Virus record (IMG/VR): IMGVR_UViG_3300009159_000067
Location: 1-64,000 of that record
Source: a virus
DNA length: 64,000 nucleotides
Reading direction: 5' to 3' (one strand)
Part shown: piece after piece, positions 16,063 to 23,705 of the stretch
How positions within the stretch are numbered: the stretch's first letter is position 1
Layout: each line of letters starts with the position of its first letter
Program-made: the position numbers and the translations under genes
The notes under the pieces: model-generated
Told to the model about the DNA's origin: nothing
Databases searched by the model: none
What the model saw: only the letters and a program-made list of their open reading frames with translations

Positions 16063-16563
16063 ATGGCAATTAAATTTCAAATAACAGAAGAAGAAAAAAA
16101 AGAGATAAGAAAAAATTATTTTTTCGAACAATCAGAGAAAAAGGGCGGTGATAGAAAGTTCTGTCATAGCGGTAATGTAAAATCATTAGAAGAGATCGTA
16201 GGCGAGGAAGATGGTCAAGATTATATCGAAGGAGTTAAATTAAGAAATGGTGGCATTAACGGTCTTGCTGATCGTCTTGAACTATTAAAGACTTTAAGAC
16301 TACATCCTAAAGTTTCTGATGGTGGAGAACATCTTGCTTTCGAGATAATGAACAATCTTAAAACTTTCAAACCATACAATTATTTTGATGAGGCTAAAAA
16401 AGAATGTGGAAGTGCAATGGATAAAATAATTGAACTTTATAAAGAGAACGATCACGGAGAAGAATTGGTTAAAGACATTGAAAAAGTTTATGGATTGTCT
16501 CATGTTTCACCAAGAGCAAAGGAATTTTTGAAACACGGAATGAATATGATAAAAGGTCAATAA
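16063..16563 (+). CDS. tagged helical protein, 166 aa
   Basis: The tag MAIKFQITEEEKKEIRKNYF ends F-F-E-Q, the EEExxxI type also seen at 37098 and 18596. The body is helical and charged, with two Cys and several His. No family recognised. A terminator follows. Confidence 0.7.
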   Translation: MAIKFQITEEEKKEIRKNYFFEQSEKKGGDRKFCHSGNVKSLEEIVGEEDGQDYIEGVKLRNGGINGLADRLELLKTLRLHPKVSDGGEHLAFEIMNNLKTFKPYNYFDEAKKECGSAMDKIIELYKENDHGEELVKDIEKVYGLSHVSPRAKEFLKHGMNMIKGQ

Positions 16564-16592
16564 CTTGAAATTCAAATTAAATAAATTATAAT

Positions 16593-16619
16593 TTAAGTCC
16601 CAACATTGGGACTTTTTTT
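16593..16619 (+). terminator. intrinsic terminator abutting the next ATG
   Basis: AAGTCCCAA and TTGGGACTT hairpin followed by T7; the next gene's ATG starts immediately after. Confidence 0.8.
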
Positions 16620-17003
16620 ATGTCCACACAATCACATATCGACAAGGTTAATTTGCAACCAATGATAATCCCATATCCGACACATGTCGGAGCACCCAAA
16701 ATTGAACCCCAGGATTTGACGGCCTTTAAAAGACAAGGATTAACTAAAATGGATCGGGTGATGAAGAAACGATTCGATGAGATCGTTAAAGAGGCAGAAA
16801 CCCTCCAAAAATCGATGATGCTAAATCAGGAGATATATGAGTCGAGATATAAATTTGAACCCATTATTGGGGACATATATCACTTATACGAAGATTCTGA
16901 TGGTGGTAATACATTATCTATCATTGGACCCACTGAATGGAAAAAAAAATATCTTTATTCTGTTATTTTTAATTCTGATATGACTTGGTCAAAATTAGAT
17001 TAA
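16620..17003 (+). CDS. DUF2452 family protein, 127 aa
   Basis: Recognised from YPTHVGAPKIEPQDLTAFK, a central helix (FDEIVKEAETLQKSMMLNQEI) and FEPIIGDIYHLYEDSDGGN…LSIIGPTEW. DUF2452 proteins are conserved, often in Bacteroidota, with unknown role. The gene starts directly against a terminator. It uses more C and G runs than its neighbours, suggesting separate acquisition. Confidence 0.75.
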   Translation: MSTQSHIDKVNLQPMIIPYPTHVGAPKIEPQDLTAFKRQGLTKMDRVMKKRFDEIVKEAETLQKSMMLNQEIYESRYKFEPIIGDIYHLYEDSDGGNTLSIIGPTEWKKKYLYSVIFNSDMTWSKLD

Positions 17004-17058
17004 AATTTCCTAGAACTAGTACTAGTATTTTATATTTTTCTTAATTTTTTATAAATCT

Positions 17059-17085
17059 TATTATTATTCTATAAGAATAATAATT
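17059..17085. repeat. AT-rich inverted repeat
   Basis: ATTATTATTCT and AGAATAATAAT are separated by three bases. Just upstream, ACTAGTACTAGT (about 17022-17033) is another small palindrome. Possible regulatory sites in a 149-bp gap. Confidence 0.35.
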
Positions 17086-17152
17086 ATTGCCCTTCCGACA
17101 AAAAGTCAGTTTTTTGTAAAAAAAGTAATATTTATTTCTAAACTAACTTTAC

Positions 17153-17461
17153 ATGCAGCAAGAATCGTTTTGGACAGTCGCAATCACAATCGTCACAGTT
17201 TTAGGATCCGCAAGTGCTTGGAGATTTTACGAAAAGAGAGCAATGAGAAAAGAAAGAGATGAAGAATTTATTCGTCACGATTGTAGAGATAGGATTGCAA
17301 AATTAGAAGCTTTACTTGAAGCAAGTAGTGATGAGAAAGATGAAATGAGAGCAACAATTTTGAAACTAACGGAACAAGTCTCAGCACTTGCCGTTAAAGT
17401 TGATTTTCTTCAGAAAGAAAACAGTGAACTCCTAAAGGCGTTGAATAAAAATAGTTTATAA
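17153..17461 (+). CDS. membrane-anchored coiled-coil protein, 102 aa
   Basis: One N-terminal transmembrane segment (about 7-24) followed by a long charged coiled coil (30-100). This layout is typical of phage inner-membrane spanins or holin-associated proteins, but no partner lies adjacent. AATATTTATTT is about 20 bases upstream. Confidence 0.6.
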   Translation: MQQESFWTVAITIVTVLGSASAWRFYEKRAMRKERDEEFIRHDCRDRIAKLEALLEASSDEKDEMRATILKLTEQVSALAVKVDFLQKENSELLKALNKNSL

Positions 17462-17463
17462 AA

Positions 17464-17748
17464 CTATACATCCCAACCTACTATAACCTTAACATAGTGT
17501 TCCGGATAAAAATACACCAAAGCATCTTGAATTAAAACATCAGCAAGTTTGCGATCCAAGACTTCTTCGTTAATTGTTTCAGATAAAACAATTTTAACTT
17601 CTGCTAAAATACATTTTTGAGAATTGATATATTCTAAACTACGGACTTTGATTTTTGCACCCTTACCATAATATTCTTCCACAGATTTTTTTTGATAATC
17701 GTTGATGTAGTATTCGATAAGGTCAAACAATTTCCGTTTCTTATCCAT
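17464..17748 (-). CDS. hypothetical protein, 94 aa
   Basis: MDKKRKLFDLIEYYINDYQK, then an alpha/beta body with KIKVRSLEYINSQKCILAEV. Loosely like the helix-then-strand small proteins elsewhere in the window. Function unknown. Confidence 0.55.
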   Translation of the reverse strand: MDKKRKLFDLIEYYINDYQKKSVEEYYGKGAKIKVRSLEYINSQKCILAEVKIVLSETINEEVLDRKLADVLIQDALVYFYPEHYVKVIVGWDV

Positions 17749-17785
17749 AATAAGAAAAATAAAAGATTATTAGAGAAATTATATA

Positions 17786-17920
17786 CTAATTGCGACCTTG
17801 TCCTCTATAGTTTTTTTCGCTTCTATCGTGTTTGTTAAAACTTTTTTTAGCTTTACCTGTTGTTTTTTTACCAAAGCCAACTTTTCTTGATTCACCGAGA
17901 GATTTTCCACCTTTTGCCAT
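17786..17920 (-). CDS. tiny Gly/Lys-rich basic protein, 44 aa
   Basis: Starts MAKGGKSLGESRKVGFGKKT and continues Lys/Arg-rich to the stop at 17786. It is probably disordered and nucleic-acid binding. The frame is clean and starts with a strong ATG, but its size limits confidence. Confidence 0.5.
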   Translation of the reverse strand: MAKGGKSLGESRKVGFGKKTTGKAKKSFNKHDRSEKNYRGQGRN

Positions 17921-17969
17921 ATTATAATTTTATGAATAAATAGTTCATAACGCTAATATTTATATTGAT

Positions 17970-18599
17970 ATGAATTATCTTATAACAGAAAATCAATTGG
18001 CTCTTTTAATCAAAGAATCTGAAGAATCCAAAATTGAAAATAAAATAAAGTCTTTAGGATCCTTCGCAAAAGAAGTTTGGGATAAGTCTGGTCTTTTGAG
18101 AAAATTGAATTTGAAGTTTTGGTCCACTTGGGGAACTGCAATGGGAGGATTCATAAAACCTTTAAGTGATTTTGTTGAAACACAAAATTTAAGTTTAACA
18201 CCACAACAAATAGCTGTAATATTGGTTGGAGTCACAACAAGTTATTTTTTCCAAAATGAGGAAGAGTTCAAAAAAATCTATCAGGTCATTAAAGAAGAAG
18301 GATTGGAAGAAATCTATGATAAAGTTTCTTTAAAGGCCAAAGATCTTAAAAGAGGATTTTTGAATTTTATGAAAAGCTTAAATGTTAGTTTTTCTACAAT
18401 CACTGAAATGATGCATTATTCTTTTCTGATTCCAATCATTTCAGACCTACAAACATTATCTACAGGAGCGACTGATCTATCTTCAACAGCACTTATGATT
18501 GCCAAAAGAATATTAGCATCTGAAACCGTTTTAATTTCAGGATCGTTTTTAGTCAAAGTAATTGATAGAATACTTAAAAAATTTTCAACAGAAAAATGA
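17970..18599 (+). CDS. tagged multi-pass membrane protein, 209 aa
   Basis: The tag MNYLITENQLALLIKESEES is followed by WSTWGTAMGGFIKPLSDFVE, a hydrophobic helix (QIAVILVGVTTSYFF), an amphipathic middle, and hydrophobic C-terminal segments. It is clearly paralogous to the minus-strand protein at 31761 (TWGASIGGLMMPLDNYV, QILLIVLGVASFLFF). A packaged protein with membrane segments could insert into the host membrane at DNA entry. AATATTTATATTGAT precedes the ATG. Confidence 0.75.
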   Translation: MNYLITENQLALLIKESEESKIENKIKSLGSFAKEVWDKSGLLRKLNLKFWSTWGTAMGGFIKPLSDFVETQNLSLTPQQIAVILVGVTTSYFFQNEEEFKKIYQVIKEEGLEEIYDKVSLKAKDLKRGFLNFMKSLNVSFSTITEMMHYSFLIPIISDLQTLSTGATDLSSTALMIAKRILASETVLISGSFLVKVIDRILKKFSTEK

Positions 18600-18886
18600 T
18601 CTTATCTGAAAACGATAAAAAAGAAATATTAGCAAAATATACAGGTGAAACCTCAAATGAGGTTTTGACTCACCTGAAAAGAAACTTCCCCACTTATGAT
18701 TTTCAACTTAAATGGATGGAAAAACCTTTAAGACAAATACTTGTTGATGACAAGCTAGTTATTTTAGAAAAAAACAAGAAATATTTGGTTGGAAAAATAT
18801 TTTCCACCATAGAAAATCAATTCCCCCATATCGAAAAGTCAGTTTTGAGAAGAACAATAAAGAAATATTTGGATGGTATAAAATAA
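18596..18886 (+). CDS. tagged protein, 96 aa
   Basis: MILSENDKKEILAKYTGETS is a short SExxxxxIL-type tag. The start overlaps the upstream stop by four bases (ATGA), so it is coupled to the membrane protein. The rest is basic and helical. Confidence 0.65.
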   Translation: MILSENDKKEILAKYTGETSNEVLTHLKRNFPTYDFQLKWMEKPLRQILVDDKLVILEKNKKYLVGKIFSTIENQFPHIEKSVLRRTIKKYLDGIK

Positions 18887-18890
18887 TAAA

Positions 18891-18922
18891 TTTGATTGTT
18901 TAAAAAAGTTTATCTAACTTTG
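18891..18922 (+). promoter_or_regulatory. Bacteroidota-type promoter
   Basis: TTTG (18891-18894), 20 bases, TAACTTTG (18915-18922). Only a 15-codon frame follows, so it may drive a short RNA or read into the tRNA. Confidence 0.6.
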
Positions 18923-18989
18923 TATAGAGTTTGAAACTTATAGGAGATGAAAGATACTCGGTATTCAAATTTAAATTGTTCTTTCAAAA

Positions 18990-19021
18990 TTTGATTTTCT
19001 AAAAATGATTTCTTACTTTTG
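18990..19021 (+). promoter_or_regulatory. Bacteroidota-type promoter of the tRNA at 19033
   Basis: TTTG (18990-18993), 20 bases, TACTTTTG (19014-19021); the tRNA starts 12 bases downstream. Confidence 0.7.
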
Positions 19022-19032
19022 TAAGACAAATT

Positions 19033-19128
19033 GGTTGAGGTAGCTCAGTTGTGTGGCATTACCACACATAGGTAGAGCATCCGTCTGAACGCGGTGTGCC
19101 AGTGGTTCGATTCCACTCCCAACCACCA
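19033..19128 (+). tRNA. unusual tRNA, probably Phe(GAA), with D-loop insertion
   Basis: The acceptor pairs GGTTGAG with CCCAACC (one A-C mismatch) and has an encoded CCA. The T-arm is AGTGG-TTCGATT-CCACT and the D-stem GCTC/GAGC. The D-loop has about 20 extra bases containing a hairpin (TGTGG-CATTA-CCACA). The anticodon stem TCCGT/GCGGT leaves a six-base loop CTGAAC with GAA after a U. The loop is one base short of normal. Either a functional variant or a decaying tRNA. Confidence 0.65.
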
Positions 19129-19166
19129 AATTATCCAAATTTATTTGGAAATTTTGATCAGCAAGG

Positions 19167-19198
19167 TTTGACAGTTTGAAATAAACTTGTTATCTTTG
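19167..19198 (+). promoter_or_regulatory. Bacteroidota-type promoter of a non-coding transcript
   Basis: TTTG (19167-19170), 20 bases, TATCTTTG (19191-19198), then TAAAAG. Confidence 0.65.
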
Positions 19199-19204
19199 TA
19201 AAAG

Positions 19205-19520
19205 AAAATCGGACAGAGAGTTTTTATGAAGTGGTGGTTCCCCATACTCACCCAGTAAACCTTCCAACCTCTCTTAAATAAAAAAAATGGTTTCAAATAA
19301 AACACGGGCAGTTTATTAGAATGGTCAACTTTTCCTAACTGTAATCAGGATAAACAAACCAAAGTTTTTTGTCGCGTTTTTTTTCTTTGATAAAAAAACA
19401 AAGTATGTCCAACTTTAGGGTCTTGTTGTTCACCCAGCTAAAAAAACACTAACTTGTCTTGACGGAGACATCACCTCGGCGGGGGTTTGGGGAGAACGGT
19501 AGTTCTCCCCTTTTTTTTAC
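19205..19520 (+). ncRNA. long non-coding RNA candidate, about 310 nt
   Basis: The stretch from the promoter at 19167-19198 to a very strong terminator (GGGGAGAAC and GTTCTCCCC, then T8, ending near 19518) has no open reading frame of note. It is less AT-rich in places (CTCGGCGGGGGTTTGGGG) and has several potential stems. I found no RNase P, 6S or SRP landmarks. It is the longest gene-free stretch in the window. Confidence 0.6.
19490..19518 (+). terminator. strong intrinsic terminator
   Basis: GGGGAGAAC / GTTCTCCCC with a short loop and T8. Confidence 0.85.
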
Positions 19521-19564
19521 ATTTAATAATTTGAAGATATTTATACATAGTAAATTACCAAGCT

Positions 19565-19822
19565 ATGAAAAAATTTTTTAACGATCTATTCAATGATCAA
19601 AATTCAATTAATGAAAAAGCAGTTATTGGTTTTTTAGCTTTCTGTATGATGTGCGTGTTTGCAGTAGCAGATATAGTTACAGGAACTATGAACAAACCGT
19701 TAGTAATAAATGAGTTTATATATGACTCATTTAAAATACTAACAATTGCTTGTTTTGGAATTGCTTCAGTTGATAAGTTTATCACTCTGACTAAAGGAAA
19801 AAAAGAAGACACTGAAGAGTAA
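19565..19822 (+). CDS. holin-like two-helix membrane protein, 85 aa
   Basis: Two transmembrane helices (about 18-38 and 51-72) with charged ends: NEKAVIGFLAFCMMCVFAVA, then NEFIYDSFKILTIACFGIAS and a KKEDTEE tail. Size and topology fit class II holins, and similar sequences are common in phages. GATATTTATAC lies about 20 bases upstream. It is distant from the endolysin, so the assignment is tentative. Confidence 0.6.
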   Translation: MKKFFNDLFNDQNSINEKAVIGFLAFCMMCVFAVADIVTGTMNKPLVINEFIYDSFKILTIACFGIASVDKFITLTKGKKEDTEE

Positions 19823-19828
19823 AAAACT

Positions 19829-19858
19829 GAATCCCCACCTATGAGTGGGGATTTTTGT
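19829..19858 (+). terminator. intrinsic terminator
   Basis: ATCCCCAC and GTGGGGAT hairpin, then TTTTTG. Confidence 0.8.
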
Positions 19859-19881
19859 TTATTATTGGTATTTATATTGAT

Positions 19882-20817
19882 ATGAATATCATCCTAAAAG
19901 AGCAACAAGTTTTAATTTTGGAAAATAACTACGAATCGTGGGGATGTAATTTATTTCCTGACAATTCTGAAAAAAAAGAATGGTGTAAAAACGCTCAAAA
20001 TAAAATAATATACAATTTTTCAAAAGTTCAAGAACAAATAGACAAAATTGGTGATCATTTGAAAAATGATGAAGAAATTTCTTATAGAGAAAAAGTTAAA
20101 TATTATATGTCAGGAGACACATTTTTTGACGATAATGTTAATAATTTGAATTTGGCGGAAGAACTCATTTCGCCTACATGTGAAAAAGGAAAAAAATCTA
20201 TTGATAATTTTAAAGCCGATTTATCTAAAAAGTTTTTATTCGTTGACAAAATCAATAATAAATTTAAATATAGTAAGCTAACCAGATTGAATTCTAATTA
20301 TAGTGCTTTAGCATATCTCTTAACAGAATTTAGAGATAGAAAAAAATTAGTTGGAAATACATTTAAAGAAATATTTGAATCTTATTTTGAAACCCCTACT
20401 GATACATTAAAAGAAAGTCCATTTTTTAATCTGATAATACATTATTTCTCAAATAAAAAAGAAGCTATTGAAATAATGGAAAATGTATTAAAAACAATAA
20501 AAGGAACTGATGATATGGGTCGTGCGTCAGAAGAACAAGGTTTTGAATTCTTGTCTAGTCATTTTGGGTCAGAAAATATTAAAGTTTTTAGTGGTGATTT
20601 TTCTTGGCCTGATTTTTTAGGGATAGATATGTTAATTAATGAAAAAGATTTAGGATGGGGGTGGGTACCTGTTCAAGTTAAAACTAGTATTGGAAGTTGT
20701 AGACCTAATCGTAAATTTTGTAAAAATATTTGTATTGGAAAAGATAAATCTAAAAATTATAATTGGGACTATAGAATTTATGATGGGGAAAAAGAACTTC
20801 ATCCTTCTGAAATTTAA
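19882..20817 (+). CDS. tagged PD-(D/E)XK nuclease-like protein, 311 aa
   Basis: MNIILKEQQVLILENNYESW is a tag-type N-terminus (start fixed by GTATTTATATTGAT). The C-terminal third has EEQGFEFLSSHFG, FSWPDFLGIDMLIN and WVPVQVKTS, matching the E…D…(E/Q)-x-K order of PD-(D/E)XK nucleases. Several late Cys (CRPNRKFCKNIC) may bind metal. A virion-carried nuclease could attack host DNA or act on defence elements. Catalytic activity is inferred only. Confidence 0.65.
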   Translation: MNIILKEQQVLILENNYESWGCNLFPDNSEKKEWCKNAQNKIIYNFSKVQEQIDKIGDHLKNDEEISYREKVKYYMSGDTFFDDNVNNLNLAEELISPTCEKGKKSIDNFKADLSKKFLFVDKINNKFKYSKLTRLNSNYSALAYLLTEFRDRKKLVGNTFKEIFESYFETPTDTLKESPFFNLIIHYFSNKKEAIEIMENVLKTIKGTDDMGRASEEQGFEFLSSHFGSENIKVFSGDFSWPDFLGIDMLINEKDLGWGWVPVQVKTSIGSCRPNRKFCKNICIGKDKSKNYNWDYRIYDGEKELHPSEI

Positions 20818-20838
20818 TTTTTTAATTACTTTTGCATC

Positions 20839-21069
20839 ATGGCAGTATCAGTAAATCAAAAAGAAGTCGTAAAACCGACCAAATGGGAAGTCGTATATGA
20901 AGACGACGAATGTATTTCTATTTGGAAATATAATACAAATAAAACAACTTCGGGTCCTGTTGAAGTTGAATACAAATGGAAAAGATCATTTAATCCTTGG
21001 GACAAAAAGGCAAAGAAAACACTTGGAGATCTTGTTAAGGAAGAGAAGAAAAAATTAAAGGGATCTTAA
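20839..21069 (+). CDS. small basic protein, 76 aa
   Basis: WEVVYEDDECISIWKYNTNK and a Lys-rich C-terminus (KKTLGDLVKEEKKKLKGS). A TACTTTTG element five bases before the ATG suggests host-type, leaderless expression. No family recognised. Confidence 0.6.
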   Translation: MAVSVNQKEVVKPTKWEVVYEDDECISIWKYNTNKTTSGPVEVEYKWKRSFNPWDKKAKKTLGDLVKEEKKKLKGS

Positions 21070-21678
21070 TTTATTTTCTATAATTGATTTTAACTTAAGA
21101 AGAGTTTTTTTATCTAAAGTGTCTAAAACCGGTGTTTTATTTTCTAAAATCATTTTGGTAAAAATAGATTCATTCATTTTAGAATCTATTGGTTGTACAT
21201 CCTCAATTGTCCAATCACTCATTTCATGATTATCATATTCAGTGTTGATATTTCTTCCTTCAAACATATTCCAATTTCCGTCTCGTTCATCTTGATATAA
21301 TGAATCTTTAACCCAATTTTTATCGTAGCATGTTACTTTATCTTCAAGATATTCGGTATAAGTGCAACTACCCCAAACATAATAATCAACTTTATATTCT
21401 TTAGGTATTGGTATTATGAGTTTATCATAAAGAGATTTGTCTTTTGTTTGATATATTTCTGATAATACGGGAAAATTTATTTTCATAAATTTGGCTAAAA
21501 ATTGAAAATCTTCAGATGAAACTACTTCTCCAAAATATTTCATAATATTTTCCAATTTTACAAAATTTTTCTCAGCCTCATCGTAAGGTTCTTCAAATTC
21601 AAAATCCGCATCAATAAGTGCTTTTGACATTAATACTAATTTAGACTTTGGAAATTTTGAAAAAGTACTTTGTATCAT
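21055..21678 (-). CDS. hypothetical protein, 207 aa
   Basis: Start at MIQSTFSKFPKSKLVLMSKA, directly after TTATATTTATACCAT; an in-frame ATG at 21714 falls within the upstream terminator. Acidic and aromatic, with a C-terminal helix LDKKTLLKLKSIIENKL. Function unknown. Overlaps the convergent gene at 20839 by 15 bases. Confidence 0.6.
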   Translation of the reverse strand: MIQSTFSKFPKSKLVLMSKALIDADFEFEEPYDEAEKNFVKLENIMKYFGEVVSSEDFQFLAKFMKINFPVLSEIYQTKDKSLYDKLIIPIPKEYKVDYYVWGSCTYTEYLEDKVTCYDKNWVKDSLYQDERDGNWNMFEGRNINTEYDNHEMSDWTIEDVQPIDSKMNESIFTKMILENKTPVLDTLDKKTLLKLKSIIENKLRSL

Positions 21679-21689
21679 ATGGTATAAAT

Positions 21690-21722
21690 ATAAAAAAAGT
21701 GAGATTTCTCTCACTTTTAAAA
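21690..21722 (-). terminator. terminator-promoter junction on the minus strand
   Basis: AAAAGTGAGAG and CTCTCACTTTT-like arms followed on the minus strand by T7 and then TATATTTATA, so the upstream gene ends where the next begins. Confidence 0.6.
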
Positions 21723-22028
21723 ATTCAATTTTGAAACGAAGTTTTTTAATAAATGTAATATGTTATCCCTGCCGACAGGATTTGCAGAATGGACATTGTA
21801 TTCAGGAATTGGTAATCCATTATCCCAACAATATTCACATAACCATTTAGCACAATCATATCCGGTTTTTTCATCGGTTTCACCTAAATCGTGATCAAAT
21901 GAAATGAGATCAGGAGTACCATTTGTTTCAATCCATTTAACAAAATCACTATAACTTCTAACAATTTCCCATCCTTCAGTTGTTGGGTTTCTTATATCAT
22001 CAAGGTATAATTTTTTAGACATAATCAA
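21717..22028 (-). CDS. cREC cyclic-phosphate-processing receiver-domain protein, 103 aa
   Basis: The single domain matches the cREC family: LYLDDIRNPTTEGWEIVRSY, PDLISFDHDLGE, TGYDCAKWLCEY and VHSANPVGRDNI. cREC is a receiver-like domain linked in comparative studies to RNA or nucleotide cyclic-phosphate processing. The start may be 22028 or the ATG at 22022. It overlaps the phosphoesterase gene upstream, so the two probably cooperate. Confidence 0.8.
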   Translation of the reverse strand: MIMSKKLYLDDIRNPTTEGWEIVRSYSDFVKWIETNGTPDLISFDHDLGETDEKTGYDCAKWLCEYCWDNGLPIPEYNVHSANPVGRDNILHLLKNFVSKLNF

Positions 22029-22695
22029 TTTTTTTAGTTTCTAAATCAAAATCAATAACTATGGGTTTATTCTCATACTCATATCTTTCATTCAAAACGG
22101 ACGCATTCAAAAACTCAACACCATTAAAATTCTTTTGACCATAGGCCCAATGAATATGTCCACAAACATGAATTTTTGGTTGAACTTCCATTATTCTGTG
22201 AAATAGATCTTGACAACCTACTTGTTGACCTGTGATGGTGTGATCTAACATACCAAACGCAGGACCGTGAGTAATGAGAATATCAGTATTTCCAGGGATC
22301 TTGGCCCATTTTTCGGCAAGTTTTTCTCCTCTTGGAAGATTGAATGCCCAATCATAGAATTCAGGTTGCCAAGGACTTCCATAAAATTTTATTCCATCTA
22401 TTACAACCTCACTATCATAAAGGTAATGAACACCTTTTTCTTTGTATTCGGGTGCGATATCTGTGTGTAATTCAAAACCAAAATCGTGATTACCTGCAAT
22501 GAATATTTTGTGCGTGAAATCTGTATTAGAGAACCAATCCAAAAATTCTTTTATTTCATGAGATTTACCAACATTAGATATGTCACCAGCATGGATCAAA
22601 TAATCACCACTACCAAGTATATTATCAAATCCCTTACTTGTAAGGTGTTTGTGTCTACCGTGAGTGTCGCTGATGAATACCATTTTCTTGTTCAT
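22015..22695 (-). CDS. calcineurin-like metallophosphoesterase, 226 aa
   Basis: Motifs in order: MVFISDTHGRH, GDYLIHAGDISN, IFIAGNHDFG, ILITHGPAFG and HVCGHIHWAYG, the full dimetal phosphoesterase set. The closest pattern is the MPPED/YfcE-like group acting on phosphodiesters. The true start is MNKKMVFISD, whose ATG overlaps the upstream small membrane gene's stop. Substrate unknown; pairing with cREC suggests RNA or nucleotide end processing. Confidence 0.88.
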   Translation of the reverse strand: MNKKMVFISDTHGRHKHLTSKGFDNILGSGDYLIHAGDISNVGKSHEIKEFLDWFSNTDFTHKIFIAGNHDFGFELHTDIAPEYKEKGVHYLYDSEVVIDGIKFYGSPWQPEFYDWAFNLPRGEKLAEKWAKIPGNTDILITHGPAFGMLDHTITGQQVGCQDLFHRIMEVQPKIHVCGHIHWAYGQKNFNGVEFLNASVLNERYEYENKPIVIDFDLETKKIDYV

Positions 22696-22850
22696 AAAAT
22701 ATCTTTTTTCTCTTCTTCTGTTAAATCCCAATCTAACCAATCTTGACCGTTATAATGAGGATGTTTTTCTTTCATATAAGTTATTCCACCGGCCCATAAC
22801 CAAGCGAGTGATCCTGCAATTGCTAAGATAAATAAAATAATTCCAATCAT
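22692..22850 (-). CDS. small single-pass membrane protein, 52 aa
   Basis: MIGIILFILAIAGSLAWLWA is one transmembrane helix, followed by HPHYNGQDWLDWDLTEEEKK. The HPxYxGxDWLD motif is familiar from other phage small proteins of unknown role. The stop overlaps the phosphoesterase start. Confidence 0.65.
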   Translation of the reverse strand: MIGIILFILAIAGSLAWLWAGGITYMKEKHPHYNGQDWLDWDLTEEEKKDIL

Positions 22851-22874
22851 AAAATATAGTTTTAAATAAATAGA

Positions 22875-23471
22875 TTAATCCCACCATCCTTTAATACCTG
22901 ATCCATCAAACCATTCATACCACAGGTCTTTTTTCTTAATATCCTCCTCACTTTGGGAATCATACAAGGATTTGTACTCTTTATGATTTTGTCCCTTCAG
23001 AATCGTAAATAATTCCTCAAATTCGGATGTTTCAATTTCAGAAGCACGATCAAATACTTTTCGATTATGTTCTCTTTCTTCTGAAGAATCGTCTCTTTCA
23101 TCCCAACCAATATTTTTTATCTCACCTAATTCTTTTTCTGCATCTGAAAGATAGTTATCCGTTTTAATCCGATCAAGTAAATAAATTACTCTTTTGATCT
23201 TTTCAACTTTTTTCAATCTTGAAGAATCTATTTCAATACCATAAAATTCAATGGTATTTGCGGTTTTTTCTAACGAACGACGAAACATTTGAAGATTATA
23301 TGTGTAATCCCAAGATCTAAATGCCCAAAGTTCTTTTCTAAAAAACCAAATGTTTTCCAAAAAATATGGTAAGTCCCTACGAAAAAAATTATAGGTTTTA
23401 TACCACCAAGTTTGGTGTCTTGATAATCTTTTTAATGATTTCCAAAAACTATCGGAAAATGTTATATTCAT
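22875..23471 (-). CDS. conserved phage-type protein with GWWD end, 198 aa
   Basis: Trp- and Arg-rich N-terminal half (SRHQTWWYKTYNFFRRDLPY, RKELWAFRSWDYTYNL) and a C-terminus WFDGSGIKGWWD. I have seen similar C-termini on uncharacterised phage proteins; no function is known. Strongly helical and charged. Confidence 0.7.
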   Translation of the reverse strand: MNITFSDSFWKSLKRLSRHQTWWYKTYNFFRRDLPYFLENIWFFRKELWAFRSWDYTYNLQMFRRSLEKTANTIEFYGIEIDSSRLKKVEKIKRVIYLLDRIKTDNYLSDAEKELGEIKNIGWDERDDSSEEREHNRKVFDRASEIETSEFEELFTILKGQNHKEYKSLYDSQSEEDIKKKDLWYEWFDGSGIKGWWD

Positions 23472-23472
23472 T

Positions 23473-23568
23473 TTAATCTTTTTTTTCAGTTTTAAATAAT
23501 ATTGTTATTGTAATAACTAATAATAAACCTAATCCAAATAATACTAGTCCTAATAACTCTAATTTCAT
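23473..23568 (-). CDS. tiny membrane protein, 31 aa
   Basis: MKLELLGLVLFGLGLLLVIT then ITILFKTEKKD. One transmembrane helix and a basic tail. The ATG lies four bases after a TATATTTG element with TTTG 19 bases upstream, giving a nearly leaderless transcript. Confidence 0.55.
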   Translation of the reverse strand: MKLELLGLVLFGLGLLLVITITILFKTEKKD

Positions 23569-23572
23569 TTTA

Positions 23573-23603
23573 CAAATATAGGAAAAAAATAAGACCCGAC
23601 AAA
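23573..23603 (-). promoter_or_regulatory. Bacteroidota-type promoter
   Basis: Minus strand TTTG (23603-23600), 19 bases, TATATTTG (23580-23573). It overlaps a terminator hairpin. Confidence 0.55.
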
Positions 23604-23623
23604 ATTTTGACGGGTCTTTTGGA
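23588..23623. terminator. bidirectional terminator
   Basis: AAGACCCG and CGGGTCTT arms with A-rich left and T-rich right flanks. Confidence 0.7.
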
Positions 23624-23705
23624 AAGGGATATATGAGAACACTCATTTGAGTGATGTGATAATAAATATAGTAAAAAATTAAAAAAATCCAATTTTTTGA
23701 TACTA

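Noticed and set aside
19205-19520. RNase P RNA, 6S RNA or SRP RNA
   Set aside because: No conserved class-defining segments are present.
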